NCBI GenBank assembly: GCA_949288955.1 | Contig: CASEMS010000023.1 | Location: 1 to 52,592, forward strand | DNA: 52,592 bases | Origin: an uncultured Lentisphaeraceae bacterium | GTDB taxonomy: Bacteria > Verrucomicrobiota > Kiritimatiellia > RFP12 > DVOR01 | Direction of reading: 5' to 3' | Shown: in pieces, positions 25,301 through 34,217 of the stretch | Position numbering within the stretch: the stretch's first letter is position 1 | Layout: each line of letters opens with the position of its first letter | Translations under genes and position numbers: made by a program | The notes under the pieces: generated by a model | What the model was told of the DNA's origin: nothing | Seen by the model: only the letters and a program-made list of their open reading frames with translations | Databases searched by the model: none

Positions 25301-26386
25301 ATGCCCCTTACCATCGACCGCGCGCGCATCGAGGCTCTCCTCGCCGACCTCCCTCGGGCGGAGGCCGCGTTGGCCGACCCTGCCGTGGCGGGGGATCGGC
25401 GGCGTTACGCCGAGGCTTTGCGGCGGCACGCGGCGTTGCGCCGGTTGGAGGCGGCGGCGCGGGAGTGGCGCGCGTTGGTGGAGGCGGAGGCCTCGGCCCG
25501 GGCGTTGCTGGATGACCCGGAGCTGGGCGACATGGCGCGGGAGGAGATCGCGCGCGTCGAGGCGGCGCGCCCGGAGGCGGAGCGGCGGTTGCTGGGCGCG
25601 TTGCTGCCGGAGGATCCGTTGGACGCGCGGGAGGCGATGGTGGAGATCCGCGCGGGGACGGGTGGGGAGGAGGCGGCGCTTTTCGCGGCGGATCTCTTCC
25701 GGATGTATGGGCGTTGGGCGGAGGCGCATGGTTTCGCGGTCTCGGTGGTGGATGCCTCGCCGACGGAGTTGGGGGGCTTCAAGGAGATCGTCTTTTCCGT
25801 GTCGGGTGGGGAGCGGCCGTATGGGCGTCTGCGGTTCGAGAGTGGGGGGCATCGCGTGCAGCGTGTCCCGGCCACCGAGGCGCAGGGGCGCATCCACACC
25901 TCCGCGGCCACGGTCGTCGTCCTGCCTGCGGCGGATGAGGAGGATGCGCTGACCATCCCGGAGAATGAGTTGCGGGTGGACATCTTCTGCGCGGGGGGGC
26001 ATGGCGGCCAGGGGGTGAACACCACCTATTCGGCTGTCCGCGTGACCCATCTGCCCACGGGGCTCACCGCGCAGTGCCAGGATGAGCGCAGCCAGCACCG
26101 CAACAAGGAGAAGGCGCTCGCCGTCCTCAAGGCGCGCCTTCTCGATGCCCGCCGCCGCGAGGCCGAGGCCGCCGTCGGCGCCACGCGCCTCACCCTCCGT
26201 GGCAGCGGCGACCGCTCCCAGCGCATCCGCACCTACAACTTCCCCCAGAACCGCCTCACCGACCACCGCATCGGGCTGACGCTCTACGCGCTCGACCGTG
26301 TGATGGAGGGTGGCCTTGACCCCGTCCTCGACCAGTTGGAGGCCTTCGACCTGGCGCAGCGCCTCCAAGCCGCCACCGGAGACTGA
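25301..26386 (+). CDS. prfA: Peptide chain release factor 1
   Basis: A 361-residue RF1 that reads UAA and UAG stop codons. The stop-codon recognition tripeptide PAT is at 190-192 in HRVQRVPATEAQGRIHTSA. The catalytic GGQ is at 235-237 in AGGHGGQGVNTTYSAVRVTH. QCQDERSQHRNKEKAL and the C-terminal RIRTYNFPQNRLTDHRI are also RF1 hallmarks. The N-terminal coiled-coil part is Ala/Arg-rich. No clear ribosome-binding site precedes the ATG at 25301, which follows a run of C; expression may depend on the upstream rpmE message. The next gene begins 1 bp after the stop. Confidence 0.95.
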   Translation: MPLTIDRARIEALLADLPRAEAALADPAVAGDRRRYAEALRRHAALRRLEAAAREWRALVEAEASARALLDDPELGDMAREEIARVEAARPEAERRLLGALLPEDPLDAREAMVEIRAGTGGEEAALFAADLFRMYGRWAEAHGFAVSVVDASPTELGGFKEIVFSVSGGERPYGRLRFESGGHRVQRVPATEAQGRIHTSAATVVVLPAADEEDALTIPENELRVDIFCAGGHGGQGVNTTYSAVRVTHLPTGLTAQCQDERSQHRNKEKALAVLKARLLDARRREAEAAVGATRLTLRGSGDRSQRIRTYNFPQNRLTDHRIGLTLYALDRVMEGGLDPVLDQLEAFDLAQRLQAATGD

Positions 26387-26387
26387 C

Positions 26388-27164
26388 ATGGGCTGCCTCG
26401 GACACCTCATCAACCTCATCATCCTCTCGTGGGTGCTCACCTTCATCTGGAACAAACTCATCCTGCCGCTCTTCGGCAAGGAGGAGCGGGGCGGGGCCTC
26501 CGCCCGCGCCGGGCGCGCCCAGTATCTGAGCCTGCTCATGCCGTTGCTCGCCAAAATCGCGAAGGCCGATGGGCGCGTCTCCGAGAGCGAGATCTCCCTT
26601 GTCGAGACCCTCTTCCGTGAGCTGAATCTGAGCCCCGACGAGCGTCGCCTCGCCGCCCGCGTCTTCTCCGAGAACAAGTACGCCCCCGAGCTCTTCGACG
26701 CCGCCGCGCTCGCGTTCGCCCGCGCCTGCGGCAACTTCGAGCTCCGCGTCATCACCTTCCAATATCTTGTGCGCGTGGCCGCCGCCGACGGCGCGCTCTC
26801 CGCCCGCGAGCGGGACATGATCGCCCGCGCCGCGCGGATCTTTGGCATCCCCGACCTGCTGGCCCTTCGCATTCTCGCGGCCTTCTCCGGGGGGCGCGCG
26901 TGGTGGGGCTCCTCCGCCTACGGCGAGGGCGGCCCCAGGACGCCGCCGCCCCGACCCTCGGAGCCCTCCCGCGCCGAGGATCTTGCCCTCTTGGGCTTGG
27001 AGCCCGGCGCCTCGGACGACGACATCCGCCGTGCCTACCGCCGCAAGGTCAAGGAGCTCCATCCCGACCGACTTCAGGCCCAAGGGCTCCCCGAGGCCAT
27101 GCTCAAACAGGCCTCCGAGCGCATGGCCGCCATCAACGCCGCCTATTCCCGCCTCATCAGGTGA
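26388..27164 (+). CDS. Membrane-anchored TerB/DnaJ-domain protein (DjlA-like)
   Basis: A 258-residue co-chaperone. One N-terminal membrane segment lies at about residues 5-27. Then comes a TerB-like helical domain (about 40-165: LMPLLAKIAKADGRVSESEI and VAAADGALSARERDMI). A Pro-rich linker is followed by a C-terminal J domain (about 195-258: LALLGLEPGASDDDIRRAYRRKVKELHPDRL) with the HPD motif that stimulates DnaK. Order and size match DjlA. The ATG at 26388 follows the prfA stop by 1 bp; longer frames upstream are shadows of prfA. Ends just before a terminator. Confidence 0.9.
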   Translation: MGCLGHLINLIILSWVLTFIWNKLILPLFGKEERGGASARAGRAQYLSLLMPLLAKIAKADGRVSESEISLVETLFRELNLSPDERRLAARVFSENKYAPELFDAAALAFARACGNFELRVITFQYLVRVAAADGALSARERDMIARAARIFGIPDLLALRILAAFSGGRAWWGSSAYGEGGPRTPPPRPSEPSRAEDLALLGLEPGASDDDIRRAYRRKVKELHPDRLQAQGLPEAMLKQASERMAAINAAYSRLIR

Positions 27165-27180
27165 GGCTGACCGGAAAACA

Positions 27181-27215
27181 AAAAAGCCCCGACTCGCACG
27201 AGTCGGGGCTTTTTT
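27181..27215. terminator. Bidirectional rho-independent terminator
   Basis: GCCCCGACTC (27186-27195) pairs with GAGTCGGGGC (27200-27209) around loop GCAC, flanked by A5 and T6. It lies between the DjlA-like gene and the converging surface-protein gene. Confidence 0.94.
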
Positions 27216-27223
27216 GTGCCCGC

Positions 27224-30200
27224 TCACTCGGCGGGCTTGAGGGAGACGCGCACCTTGAAGAGCGCGGTGCCCGCCTCGGCGGCGTTCGTCAGGGTGACGG
27301 TGGGGGAGCCATCGGCGGTGACGGTGGCCAGGGCCTCACCCTCGGCGGGCGTCTCGCCCAGGGAGACGGGGATCAGCTCGACCGTCGCGCCGCTGACGAT
27401 GGCGAGGGGCTGGCCCTCCGCGTCCGCCACCGTGGCGGTGACGGAGAGCTGGCCGTCGGCGAGGGCCAGGCCCGTGACCGTGAAGGCGTAGGCCACGTGG
27501 AGGGTGCCCGCCTCGGCGTCGGCCGTGATGAGGCCTTCGCCGGAGAGGCAGGCGAGGGCGTCGTTGATCTCGGCGGTGGTCATGGCCTTGCCGTTGGCCG
27601 TGCCGGTGACGGCGGCGACGGCGGCGATCTCCGCGCCCTTGGCTGCGGCGATGAGGGCGGCCTTGGCGGTCTCGTCGAAGACGACGCCCGCCTCGCCGGC
27701 GACGGACTCGGGCAGGGTCACCTCGGGTTCCGCGGGGCCGGAGACGACGAGGCCGGTGGCGTCCACGGCTAACACCCAGCCGGGCACCGAGAAGGCGGAG
27801 GCGTCGGTGGGGCCCTTGCCCTCCGTCCAGGTGGCGAGGCGGGTGCCGGCGGCCATCTCCTCGGGCAGGGCGGTGAAGGTGACGACGGCGCCCTCGGCCA
27901 CGGAGACCGCGTCGAAGACGGCCGTTCCGGCGGCGAGCGTCGCGCCCTCGCAGAGGACGATGGCGCCGCTGACGGAGCCGCTGTTGGCGTAGGCCGCGTG
28001 GATGTTCAGCGAACCGCTCACGGCCAACGACCCCTTCGCGGCGATGGTAACGTCGCCCCGGCCCAACGCCTCGGCGTTGTTGGTCTTGAAGGAGCGGGCG
28101 AGGGTGGTGCCGCCGCTGTAGGTGTTCTTGCCGCTGACGGTGATCTCGGCGGCGTTCGAGGCGACCTCCAGTGCCAAGGCGCCCGTCTCGTCGTCCGCGA
28201 TGACGCTGCTGATGGTGAAGCCATTGGTGTGGCCGCCGCCGAAGCGCAGGAGACCGTGGCCGGAGAAGCCGCCGGTGAAGCGCGTATGACTGCCGTGATA
28301 CGAGCCTTGGAAGTTGGCCGCCTGCGTGCCGTCGTTCTCGATCACGATGTGTGGGGCGATGGTGGCACCATCACTATTGCCGTTCTCGAAGACGAAGACG
28401 GAGTCATCGCGGAAGGTGAAGGTCGCCGAGGAGTCGTTGTATTTGACGCTGGCGCAGCCCTCACCGGAGAGTTTGGCGCCGCCTTCGACGATGATGTCGG
28501 GGAGGGTGTCGTAGGAACCCTCTCCGGAGGTCAGCTTCAACGTCCCTTGCCGGATGTGGAGGGTGGGCTCCACGGTGACGGTGTTGGCCAGGTTGAAGGT
28601 GCCGGAGCCGGTTTTCGCGAGCGTGCCCGTGCCCGTCAGGTTGGGGAGCGCCCAGGTGCCGGAGGGGAGACCGTAGGTCAGCGTGCCGTTGATGGCCGCT
28701 CCGGCGGGGATGGTGAGGGAGGTGGAGTTGGTCGCGAGCAGGCCGTTCACCGTGAGGGACGTTGGGGCAAGGGCGTACGTGCCCTCGATGGTGAGCGTGT
28801 GCTCGGAGTCCTCGACCGTGAAGGCGGCGATCGCGGAGGGGCCGTCCAGGACGAGGGAGGCATCAGCGGTCGCCGTGACGGAGACCTGTTGCTCGTCGAT
28901 GGGCGTGAGCACCCAGAGGTTGGGGGTGACGGGGAAGCCCGTGGCGTCCTTCCAACCGGCGGAGAGCCACTGCGTGTGGCCGGAGATCTCGGCGGCGATG
29001 GGCTGCTGGAGGATGCGGGTCAGGTAGTAGGCGCCCATGTACCAACGCACCGTGTAGTGCTCGGGGACGTTGGTGAAGGCGAGGCCGTCGTTGGGGGCGG
29101 CGAGGACGCAGGCAATGTCCGTGAGCGTGACGTCCCCCACGTCCAGGGCGACCGTGCCGCTGACGGTGCCGGTGACGGTGACGAAGCGGCTCACCAGGGT
29201 GTTGTTCACCAGATTCTGCGTCGGCACCTTGAGGGTGGAGCCCTCCGCGAAGACGACGTCGCCAGTGATCGTGCCTTGGCCGGCGAGCGTGCCGGCGATG
29301 GAGGCCTCCTGCTCCACGGCGATGGAGACACTGCCTTGGTAGACCTGCGGGGCGAGCGGCTCCTCGGTCATCCAGCCTTCCTGCGTGGTGCCGTTGTTCT
29401 TGGGCCAGGCTTTGGCGGCCTCCTCGGTGTACTGGCGGACGTCGATCTGCTGCCGTTCGCCCGTCGGGGCGTCGATGAAGAGCATCCACGCGGTGGGGTT
29501 GCGGCCGGGTTGGTCGGCCATCGCCAGGCGGTAACCGTCGAAGACGAAGGCGTTGCCCTCGCCTGCGTCGAGCGTGATGGTGCAGTCACTGAAGGAGGTC
29601 GCGGTGGTGTTCCAGTACCACTTGGTGGTCAGGTCGCCGTCGATGAGGAGGTCATCGGCGTGTTCGTTGTGTTCTCCGCTGGTCTGCCCATGGGTGGCCG
29701 TGGCGGTGGCGCCGGAGAGGTCGATGGGCTCGCCGTTCAGGGTCAGCTGGATTTCCGCGAGCGCGACGCCGTCGCTGTTGGTGCCGGAGGAGACGCGCGC
29801 GGTCGGGTAGAGGTAGACACGGCGGGTACGGATGGGCGCCTCGCCCAAGGTGAGCGTGCCACCTTGGCTCACCCGCAGTTCGGAGGTTGTGAGGAGCCCG
29901 GCGCCGTCAAAGGTGTAATCGCCGTCCACGGAGACGACTGTCGCGCGGACATCCTCGGAAAGCGTAACGCGTTCGTTTGCCGAAGACGCGGTTGTGCCGA
30001 AGATGGCGTTGTCGCCGTTTTGGAAACCTTCCAGACCGTCGGCCCAGTCAGAACCGGCGGCAGGTGTCTGCCAGGTCAAGTCTGAGGCGGGCGGGGCGAA
30101 GACGATTTGCCCATACTGCACGGAGAACTCCCAGTCTTCGGGGGCGTTGGTTGCTGTCAGCGTGAGCGCATCCGAGGGAAGCGTCTTGCCACGGAAGAGA

Positions 30201-32131
30201 AACGCGCGCCGGTCGGCGAGCTCCCCCTCGGTCAGGGTGAATGTGATGGTGCCGGTGGCCTCGGGGGCGAGCGTGGCGGTGGCAAAGCGTTGCGTGCCCA
30301 AAATGAGCGTGCCGCCCTGCGGGTTGACGGTGACGGCGCCGAAGTCGCCGATGGTGGCGGCGGAGAGGTCAAGCGTATTCTCGGCGGGCTCCAACACCAA
30401 TGCGGAGGAAGCGGCCGTCGCCCCCTCATGGGAAGGGACGATTTCGTTGGTGAAGGTGCCGCCTTTCAGGGTCAGCGTGGCCGCTCCGGCAATCGTTGCT
30501 TTGGAGCCTCGGCTGCCTGCGCAAACGCGTTCGGCAAAGGTGACCGTAGCGGGTGCGTCGATAAGCACAGAAGCGGAGCCGCCGATATTGAAGGTCCCGG
30601 TGGCGCCCGTGTAGTAGGAACCGCCGATGATTTCCTTGGCGAAGGTTCCTTCCGTTTCTTGCGGAAGGACGATTTCGACCGCGGTGTCGCCAGTTATGTT
30701 CGCGCCGGAGGCGCGGTTTTGATCGTCCGCACGGGCCGAGCCGCCAATCACGAACCCACTGCCGAGACGATTGCTGTTGATGCCGTGTTCGGGGTCGGTC
30801 ACGTCTTGGAGGGCATAAATGCGCACCATGCTGTCACCGAAATGCGTGAACTGCTTGCCATGCATGGAGACGGAGGAGCCGATGATGTTGCCGGAGACCT
30901 TCGCGCCTTCGGCGACGGTCACGAGCGTGTCGCCGGTGAGGTTCTTCATCGCGTCATCATCGCCGTTCGAGCAACCATAGACGCCGCCGAGCACGTTGCG
31001 GGCCGTGGTGCCGTCTCCCGTGAGCTCGACCAAATAAGAACCATGCAGTTCGTTGGCGTAAGGGGATTTCCAATAGTTGTCCTTGCCGCCGACGACATAG
31101 TCGAACGTGCCGCCGGAGACCTTCAGCCATGTGTCTCGCTCAAGGATGGAGAGTCCGCCATAACTGGAGTTGGAGATGCCGTAAACATTGTAGGTGTCCG
31201 AACTTCCCGTAACCTCGACCACGTTGGCGCTTCGCGTGCCAATCGTCTGGCGTGCATCCCATCGTGCCTCAAGGGAGAGCGTCCCTGTCAGGGAGAGTCG
31301 CAACGCCTCGCTGGGCGGCGTGCCGAAAGATTCCGGGACGTCAAGGAAGGAGATGGGCTGGAGCGTCGGCTTCTCGGAGGCCAAATCCGCGGTCAGTCGT
31401 TTCAGCTCCTCTTGGGTCAGGACGCGCGTCCAAATGCCTGCGACATCGACATAACCATTGCCCTTGGCTTCACCTTCCCCCGGATTGCCGTGGCGCGAGC
31501 CCCATTGGGTCTTGGCGTCCAGGAGTGTGCCCTTGACTTTCCCGGTGCCCACCAACTCGCCATCCACGTAAAGCGCGAGGGTGTCGCCCTCCGCGTTGGC
31601 GTCATAAGTAAGCGCATAGGTGCGATAGTCCCAGTCGCTGCACGCGCTCTCCTTCGCAGGGGTGTAGAGAATGCACGGCGAAGAAATGTTCGTCCCGGTC
31701 GTGATGGCGAAAGACCCTGTGGCCACATCACGTCGGAAAGCAAGGCCAGGCGCACTGTTGGCCCCAAAGGCGTAGAGAAGTCCCCTCGGGACATCGCCGA
31801 TCTGTGCGCGAAAGAAGATGGTGAAGGCTTCGGCATCGGTCTCCAGGAACGTTTGGTTGTTCATGTAGCTGCCAGTGCTCGCGGAGATGGCCTTGTTGTC
31901 GCCGAGAACCGTGACCCGTGAGGGCGTTAGCCCGCTTCGCGCCATATTGCCGGATCCCTTCTCGGCAGGGAGGGCGCTTACGGAGTCTCCATTGAACGAG
32001 GAGTAGTAGGAAAGCCCCTCGCCCCAGACGGAATCATCGTCGGGAAGGGTGGCGAGGGCAGGGAGGGTGGGAAGGGCGAGGCCCGTGATGAGGGCCAAGG
32101 CTAGACAGGATCGAATGGGGGGGGGTATCAT
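27224..32131 (-). CDS. Giant exported LamG/autotransporter-repeat surface protein
   Basis: A 1635-residue exported protein. The signal peptide runs to about residue 27 (ALITGLALPTLPALA). A LamG/concanavalin-like domain spans roughly 35-270 (YYSSFNGDSVSAL ... FTIFFRAQIG ... LALYVDGELVGTG). Beta-helix-like stretches with many Gly/Thr follow. A discoidin-like region lies near 785-910 (DDLLIDGDLTTKWYWNTT). Autotransporter-type repeats occur near 1175 (GTGTLAKTGSGTFNLAN) and 1340 (KNTYSGGTTL). The C-terminal 200 residues are beta-rich and end without a barrel or terminal Phe, so it is not a classical autotransporter. A glycan-binding adhesin is plausible. The start follows GGAG by 8 nt and precedes a C9 tract. 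Confidence 0.85.
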   Translation of the reverse strand: MIPPPIRSCLALALITGLALPTLPALATLPDDDSVWGEGLSYYSSFNGDSVSALPAEKGSGNMARSGLTPSRVTVLGDNKAISASTGSYMNNQTFLETDAEAFTIFFRAQIGDVPRGLLYAFGANSAPGLAFRRDVATGSFAITTGTNISSPCILYTPAKESACSDWDYRTYALTYDANAEGDTLALYVDGELVGTGKVKGTLLDAKTQWGSRHGNPGEGEAKGNGYVDVAGIWTRVLTQEELKRLTADLASEKPTLQPISFLDVPESFGTPPSEALRLSLTGTLSLEARWDARQTIGTRSANVVEVTGSSDTYNVYGISNSSYGGLSILERDTWLKVSGGTFDYVVGGKDNYWKSPYANELHGSYLVELTGDGTTARNVLGGVYGCSNGDDDAMKNLTGDTLVTVAEGAKVSGNIIGSSVSMHGKQFTHFGDSMVRIYALQDVTDPEHGINSNRLGSGFVIGGSARADDQNRASGANITGDTAVEIVLPQETEGTFAKEIIGGSYYTGATGTFNIGGSASVLIDAPATVTFAERVCAGSRGSKATIAGAATLTLKGGTFTNEIVPSHEGATAASSALVLEPAENTLDLSAATIGDFGAVTVNPQGGTLILGTQRFATATLAPEATGTITFTLTEGELADRRAFLFRGKTLPSDALTLTATNAPEDWEFSVQYGQIVFAPPASDLTWQTPAAGSDWADGLEGFQNGDNAIFGTTASSANERVTLSEDVRATVVSVDGDYTFDGAGLLTTSELRVSQGGTLTLGEAPIRTRRVYLYPTARVSSGTNSDGVALAEIQLTLNGEPIDLSGATATATHGQTSGEHNEHADDLLIDGDLTTKWYWNTTATSFSDCTITLDAGEGNAFVFDGYRLAMADQPGRNPTAWMLFIDAPTGERQQIDVRQYTEEAAKAWPKNNGTTQEGWMTEEPLAPQVYQGSVSIAVEQEASIAGTLAGQGTITGDVVFAEGSTLKVPTQNLVNNTLVSRFVTVTGTVSGTVALDVGDVTLTDIACVLAAPNDGLAFTNVPEHYTVRWYMGAYYLTRILQQPIAAEISGHTQWLSAGWKDATGFPVTPNLWVLTPIDEQQVSVTATADASLVLDGPSAIAAFTVEDSEHTLTIEGTYALAPTSLTVNGLLATNSTSLTIPAGAAINGTLTYGLPSGTWALPNLTGTGTLAKTGSGTFNLANTVTVEPTLHIRQGTLKLTSGEGSYDTLPDIIVEGGAKLSGEGCASVKYNDSSATFTFRDDSVFVFENGNSDGATIAPHIVIENDGTQAANFQGSYHGSHTRFTGGFSGHGLLRFGGGHTNGFTISSVIADDETGALALEVASNAAEITVSGKNTYSGGTTLARSFKTNNAEALGRGDVTIAAKGSLAVSGSLNIHAAYANSGSVSGAIVLCEGATLAAGTAVFDAVSVAEGAVVTFTALPEEMAAGTRLATWTEGKGPTDASAFSVPGWVLAVDATGLVVSGPAEPEVTLPESVAGEAGVVFDETAKAALIAAAKGAEIAAVAAVTGTANGKAMTTAEINDALACLSGEGLITADAEAGTLHVAYAFTVTGLALADGQLSVTATVADAEGQPLAIVSGATVELIPVSLGETPAEGEALATVTADGSPTVTLTNAAEAGTALFKVRVSLKPAE
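32117..32125 (-). repeat. Nine-base homopolymer in the surface-protein start
   Basis: Nine consecutive G on the plus strand are C9 on the coding strand, encoding Pro 3-5 right after Met-Ile. A one-base gain or loss would frameshift the whole protein. Confidence 0.95.
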
Positions 32132-32175
32132 ATCGTGCGCTCCGGCAAGTGGTTAAAGGTTGACCGAACACACTT

Positions 32176-32205
32176 AGATTACCATTTTAGGGGAGAGTGA
32201 GGCAA
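32176..32205 (-). promoter_or_regulatory. Promoter of the giant surface-protein gene
   Basis: On the minus strand, TTGCCT (32205-32200), 18 bp, then TAATCT (32181-32176), about 45 bp before the start codon. Confidence 0.6.
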
Positions 32206-32219
32206 TCGGTTTGTGTGGG

Positions 32220-32417
32220 GTGCGGGCCAATCCACTTCGGGTCGGCGGCCGATCCACTTCGGCTCAGCCGCCGATCCACTTTGGCTCGGCGGCTGATCGA
32301 CCTCGGCTCGGCGGCTGATCGACCTCGGGTCGGGGGCCGATCCACCTCGGGTCGGGGGCCGATCCACCTCGGGTCGGGGGCCGATCCGCTTTGGGTGGGC
32401 CGCCAAAGGGGGGTCGG
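32220..32417 (+). repeat. 22-bp palindromic tandem repeats, cluster F (9 units)
   Basis: The longest cluster. Unit starts at 32220, 32242, 32264, 32286, 32308, 32330, 32352, 32374 and 32396 hold exact 22-bp spacing. Typical core is TCGGCGGCYGA and linker TCCACYTCGGS; two units carry TCGACCTCGG instead, and the last is degenerate. It fills the gap between the divergent surface-protein and gmk promoters. Confidence 0.93.
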
Positions 32418-32445
32418 GCGTTACTGGTTCTTGCATGGGGTTGGA

Positions 32446-32457
32446 TTTTGGTATGAT
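32446..32457 (+). promoter_or_regulatory. Probable -10 region of the gmk operon
   Basis: TTTTGGTATGAT, with TATGAT at 32452-32457. The -35 is weak: TTCTTG at 32428 with 18 bp, or TTGCAT at 32431 with 15 bp. The same string lies upstream of the GT2 and glnN genes. Confidence 0.45.
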
Positions 32458-32497
32458 AGGTGGGCTTATGAAGGAAGCAGGAAGGACAAGGCGTTTG

Positions 32498-33091
32498 ATG
32501 AGGCCGTTGCTGATTGTGATGAGCGCGCCCAGCGGGGCGGGCAAGAGCACGCTTTGCGATCTGTTGTTGCAGGAGTTCCCGGAGATCACCTACTCGGTGT
32601 CGTGCACGACGCGGGCGCCGCGCGGTGAGGAGGAGGACGGGGTGGATTACTACTTCCTTTCGCAGGAGGCGTTCGAGCAGCACGTGCGGGAGGGGCTGCT
32701 GCTGGAGCACGCGGAGGTGCATGGGAACCGCTATGGGACCCCGGCCGAGCCGGTGCGGGAGGCGTTCGCGGAGGGGCAGAGCGTGCTGATGGACATCGAC
32801 GTGGTGGGCGCGGCCTCGGTGCGGCGGTATGTGGCCGGTCTGCCGGCGGGGGATCCGCTGCGGGAGGGGTTCGTGGATGTCTTCGTGGAGCCGCCGAGCC
32901 TGGAGGAGCTGCGTCGGCGCCTGGTGGGGCGGGGCGAGGATTCGCCGGAGAGCATCGAGGTGCGCCTGCGCAACGCGGAGGGGGAGATGGCGCGGGCGCA
33001 TGAGTTCGCGTATCGCGTGGTGAACGACGATCTGCGCCAGGCCTATCTGCGCCTGCGGGACATCGTGTTGCTGAAGGGGGGCGCGCTGTGA
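32498..33091 (+). CDS. gmk: Guanylate kinase
   Basis: A 197-residue enzyme phosphorylating GMP to GDP. Motifs: MRPLLIVMSAPSGAGKST with the P-loop, YSVSCTTRAPRGEEEDGVDYYFLS (GMP-binding Ser/Arg/Tyr set), the HAEVHGNRYGTP segment, and VLMDIDVVGAASVR (where GMKs usually have D-x-Q-G-A). I prefer the ATG at 32498 because AAGG lies 6 nt upstream and family members start just here; an ATG at 32468 would add ten basic residues and sits 10 nt after the -10. First gene of a twelve-gene run; its stop overlaps the coaC start. rpoZ, often between gmk and coaBC, is absent here. Confidence 0.93.
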   Translation: MRPLLIVMSAPSGAGKSTLCDLLLQEFPEITYSVSCTTRAPRGEEEDGVDYYFLSQEAFEQHVREGLLLEHAEVHGNRYGTPAEPVREAFAEGQSVLMDIDVVGAASVRRYVAGLPAGDPLREGFVDVFVEPPSLEELRRRLVGRGEDSPESIEVRLRNAEGEMARAHEFAYRVVNDDLRQAYLRLRDIVLLKGGAL

Positions 33092-33636
33092 GCGTGAAGG
33101 TGGCGTTGGGGGTGACGGGGGCGATCGCGTGCTACAAGGCGTGCGCGCTGGCGCGCCTGATGGTGCGCGAGGGGTGGGAGGTGCGCGTGGCGGCGACGCC
33201 GCGTGCCTTGGACTTTGTGGGGGAGATCACGTGGCGGACGCTCTCGCAACACGTGGTGGAGACGGATGCCTTCGCGTTGCGCGAGGATTGGCGGCCGCGG
33301 CACATCGAGTTGGCGACGTGGTGCGGCCTCTTCGTGGTGGCGCCGTGCTCGGCGAACACGTTGGCGAAGCTGGCCCATGGGCTGGCGGACAACCTGCTGA
33401 CGCAGGCGGCCTTGGCGTGCGAGCGCCCGTTGGTGTTGGCGCCGGCGATGAACGCGGCGATGTGGGCGAACGCGGCGACCCAGGCGAACGCGGAGGCACT
33501 GAAGGCGCGCGGCGCGCGCATCCTGGATCCCGAGGCGGGCGAGCTGGCCTGCGGGGTGCGGGGGTCGGGGCGCCTGCCGGAGCCGGAGGCGCTGATGGCG
33601 GCCTTGCGGCGGATCGCGGAGGGGACGGCGCGATGA
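33088..33636 (+). CDS. Phosphopantothenoylcysteine decarboxylase (CoaC only)
   Basis: A 182-residue flavoprotein of coenzyme A synthesis. It has the FMN/HFCD fold start VALGVTGAIACYKACALAR, the catalytic-His segment RHIELA, PCSANTLAKLAHGLADNLL, the PAMNxxMW motif in LAPAMNAAMW, and the substrate-clamp motif LACGVRGSGRL. It matches the N-terminal half of CoaBC; the ~200-residue CoaB synthetase domain is absent, and the next gene starts at once. So the two activities must be encoded separately, or CoaB lies elsewhere. GTG start overlaps the gmk stop, and the stop overlaps mcsA. Confidence 0.88.
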   Translation: MSVKVALGVTGAIACYKACALARLMVREGWEVRVAATPRALDFVGEITWRTLSQHVVETDAFALREDWRPRHIELATWCGLFVVAPCSANTLAKLAHGLADNLLTQAALACERPLVLAPAMNAAMWANAATQANAEALKARGARILDPEAGELACGVRGSGRLPEPEALMAALRRIAEGTAR

Positions 33637-34217
33637 AGTGCGAGCTGTGCCATACGAACGACGCGGAGACGGTGCTCTACCGGGAGGGCCAGGGGGGCCG
33701 CCGGGAGGAGCTGTATGTCTGCCGGGCGTGCGCGGAGCGCGAACGGGCCTTCGGCCAGGAGCGCGGGGTGCAGGTGGCGGCGGTGGAGTCCGACGGCCAG
33801 CCCGACGGCCAGGGGCCGGGGCTGGACGGGTTGGGGGGGATGGCGCCGCGGGAGCTGCTGGGGCGCCTGGGCGAATTGTTCGGGGCGCTCTCGGAGCACA
33901 TGGGCGAGGGGGAGGAGGGCGAGGCGCGTTGCCCCGGGTGCGGGATGACGCTGGGGGAGCTGCGGGCGCAGGGGCTGCTCGGCTGCCCCAAGTGCCTCAA
34001 GACCTTCTCGAAGACCTTGCGCACGCTGTTGGACGAGACCCAACTGTGCCATGCCTACCGCGGCGACCCCTTGCCGGGGCAGGAGCGGGCGGAGACGCTG
34101 CGCGACCTGCGCAAGCGCCTGGCCGACGCCGTGGCGCGCGAGGATTACCGCGAGGCCAAGCGCCTGCGCGCGGCCATCCGCGACCTGACGGGGGAGGGAG
34201 GCGGCGATGGCGCGTAA
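33633..34217 (+). CDS. mcsA: McsA-like UVR-motif zinc protein
   Basis: A 194-residue protein with paired zinc cysteines: CELC at 3-6, CRAC near 30, then RCPGC and GCPKC in the middle third. A C-terminal UvrB/UvrC (UVR) motif follows: LRDLRKRLADAVAREDYREAKRLRAAIRDL. This is the McsA layout, the activator of protein-arginine kinase McsB in heat-shock control of Clp proteolysis in Firmicutes. The linker between the two zinc parts is Gly-rich. The ATG overlaps the coaC stop; the last 11 bp overlap mcsB. ClpC and CtsR are not in the window. Confidence 0.88.
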   Translation: MKCELCHTNDAETVLYREGQGGRREELYVCRACAERERAFGQERGVQVAAVESDGQPDGQGPGLDGLGGMAPRELLGRLGELFGALSEHMGEGEEGEARCPGCGMTLGELRAQGLLGCPKCLKTFSKTLRTLLDETQLCHAYRGDPLPGQERAETLRDLRKRLADAVAREDYREAKRLRAAIRDLTGEGGGDGA

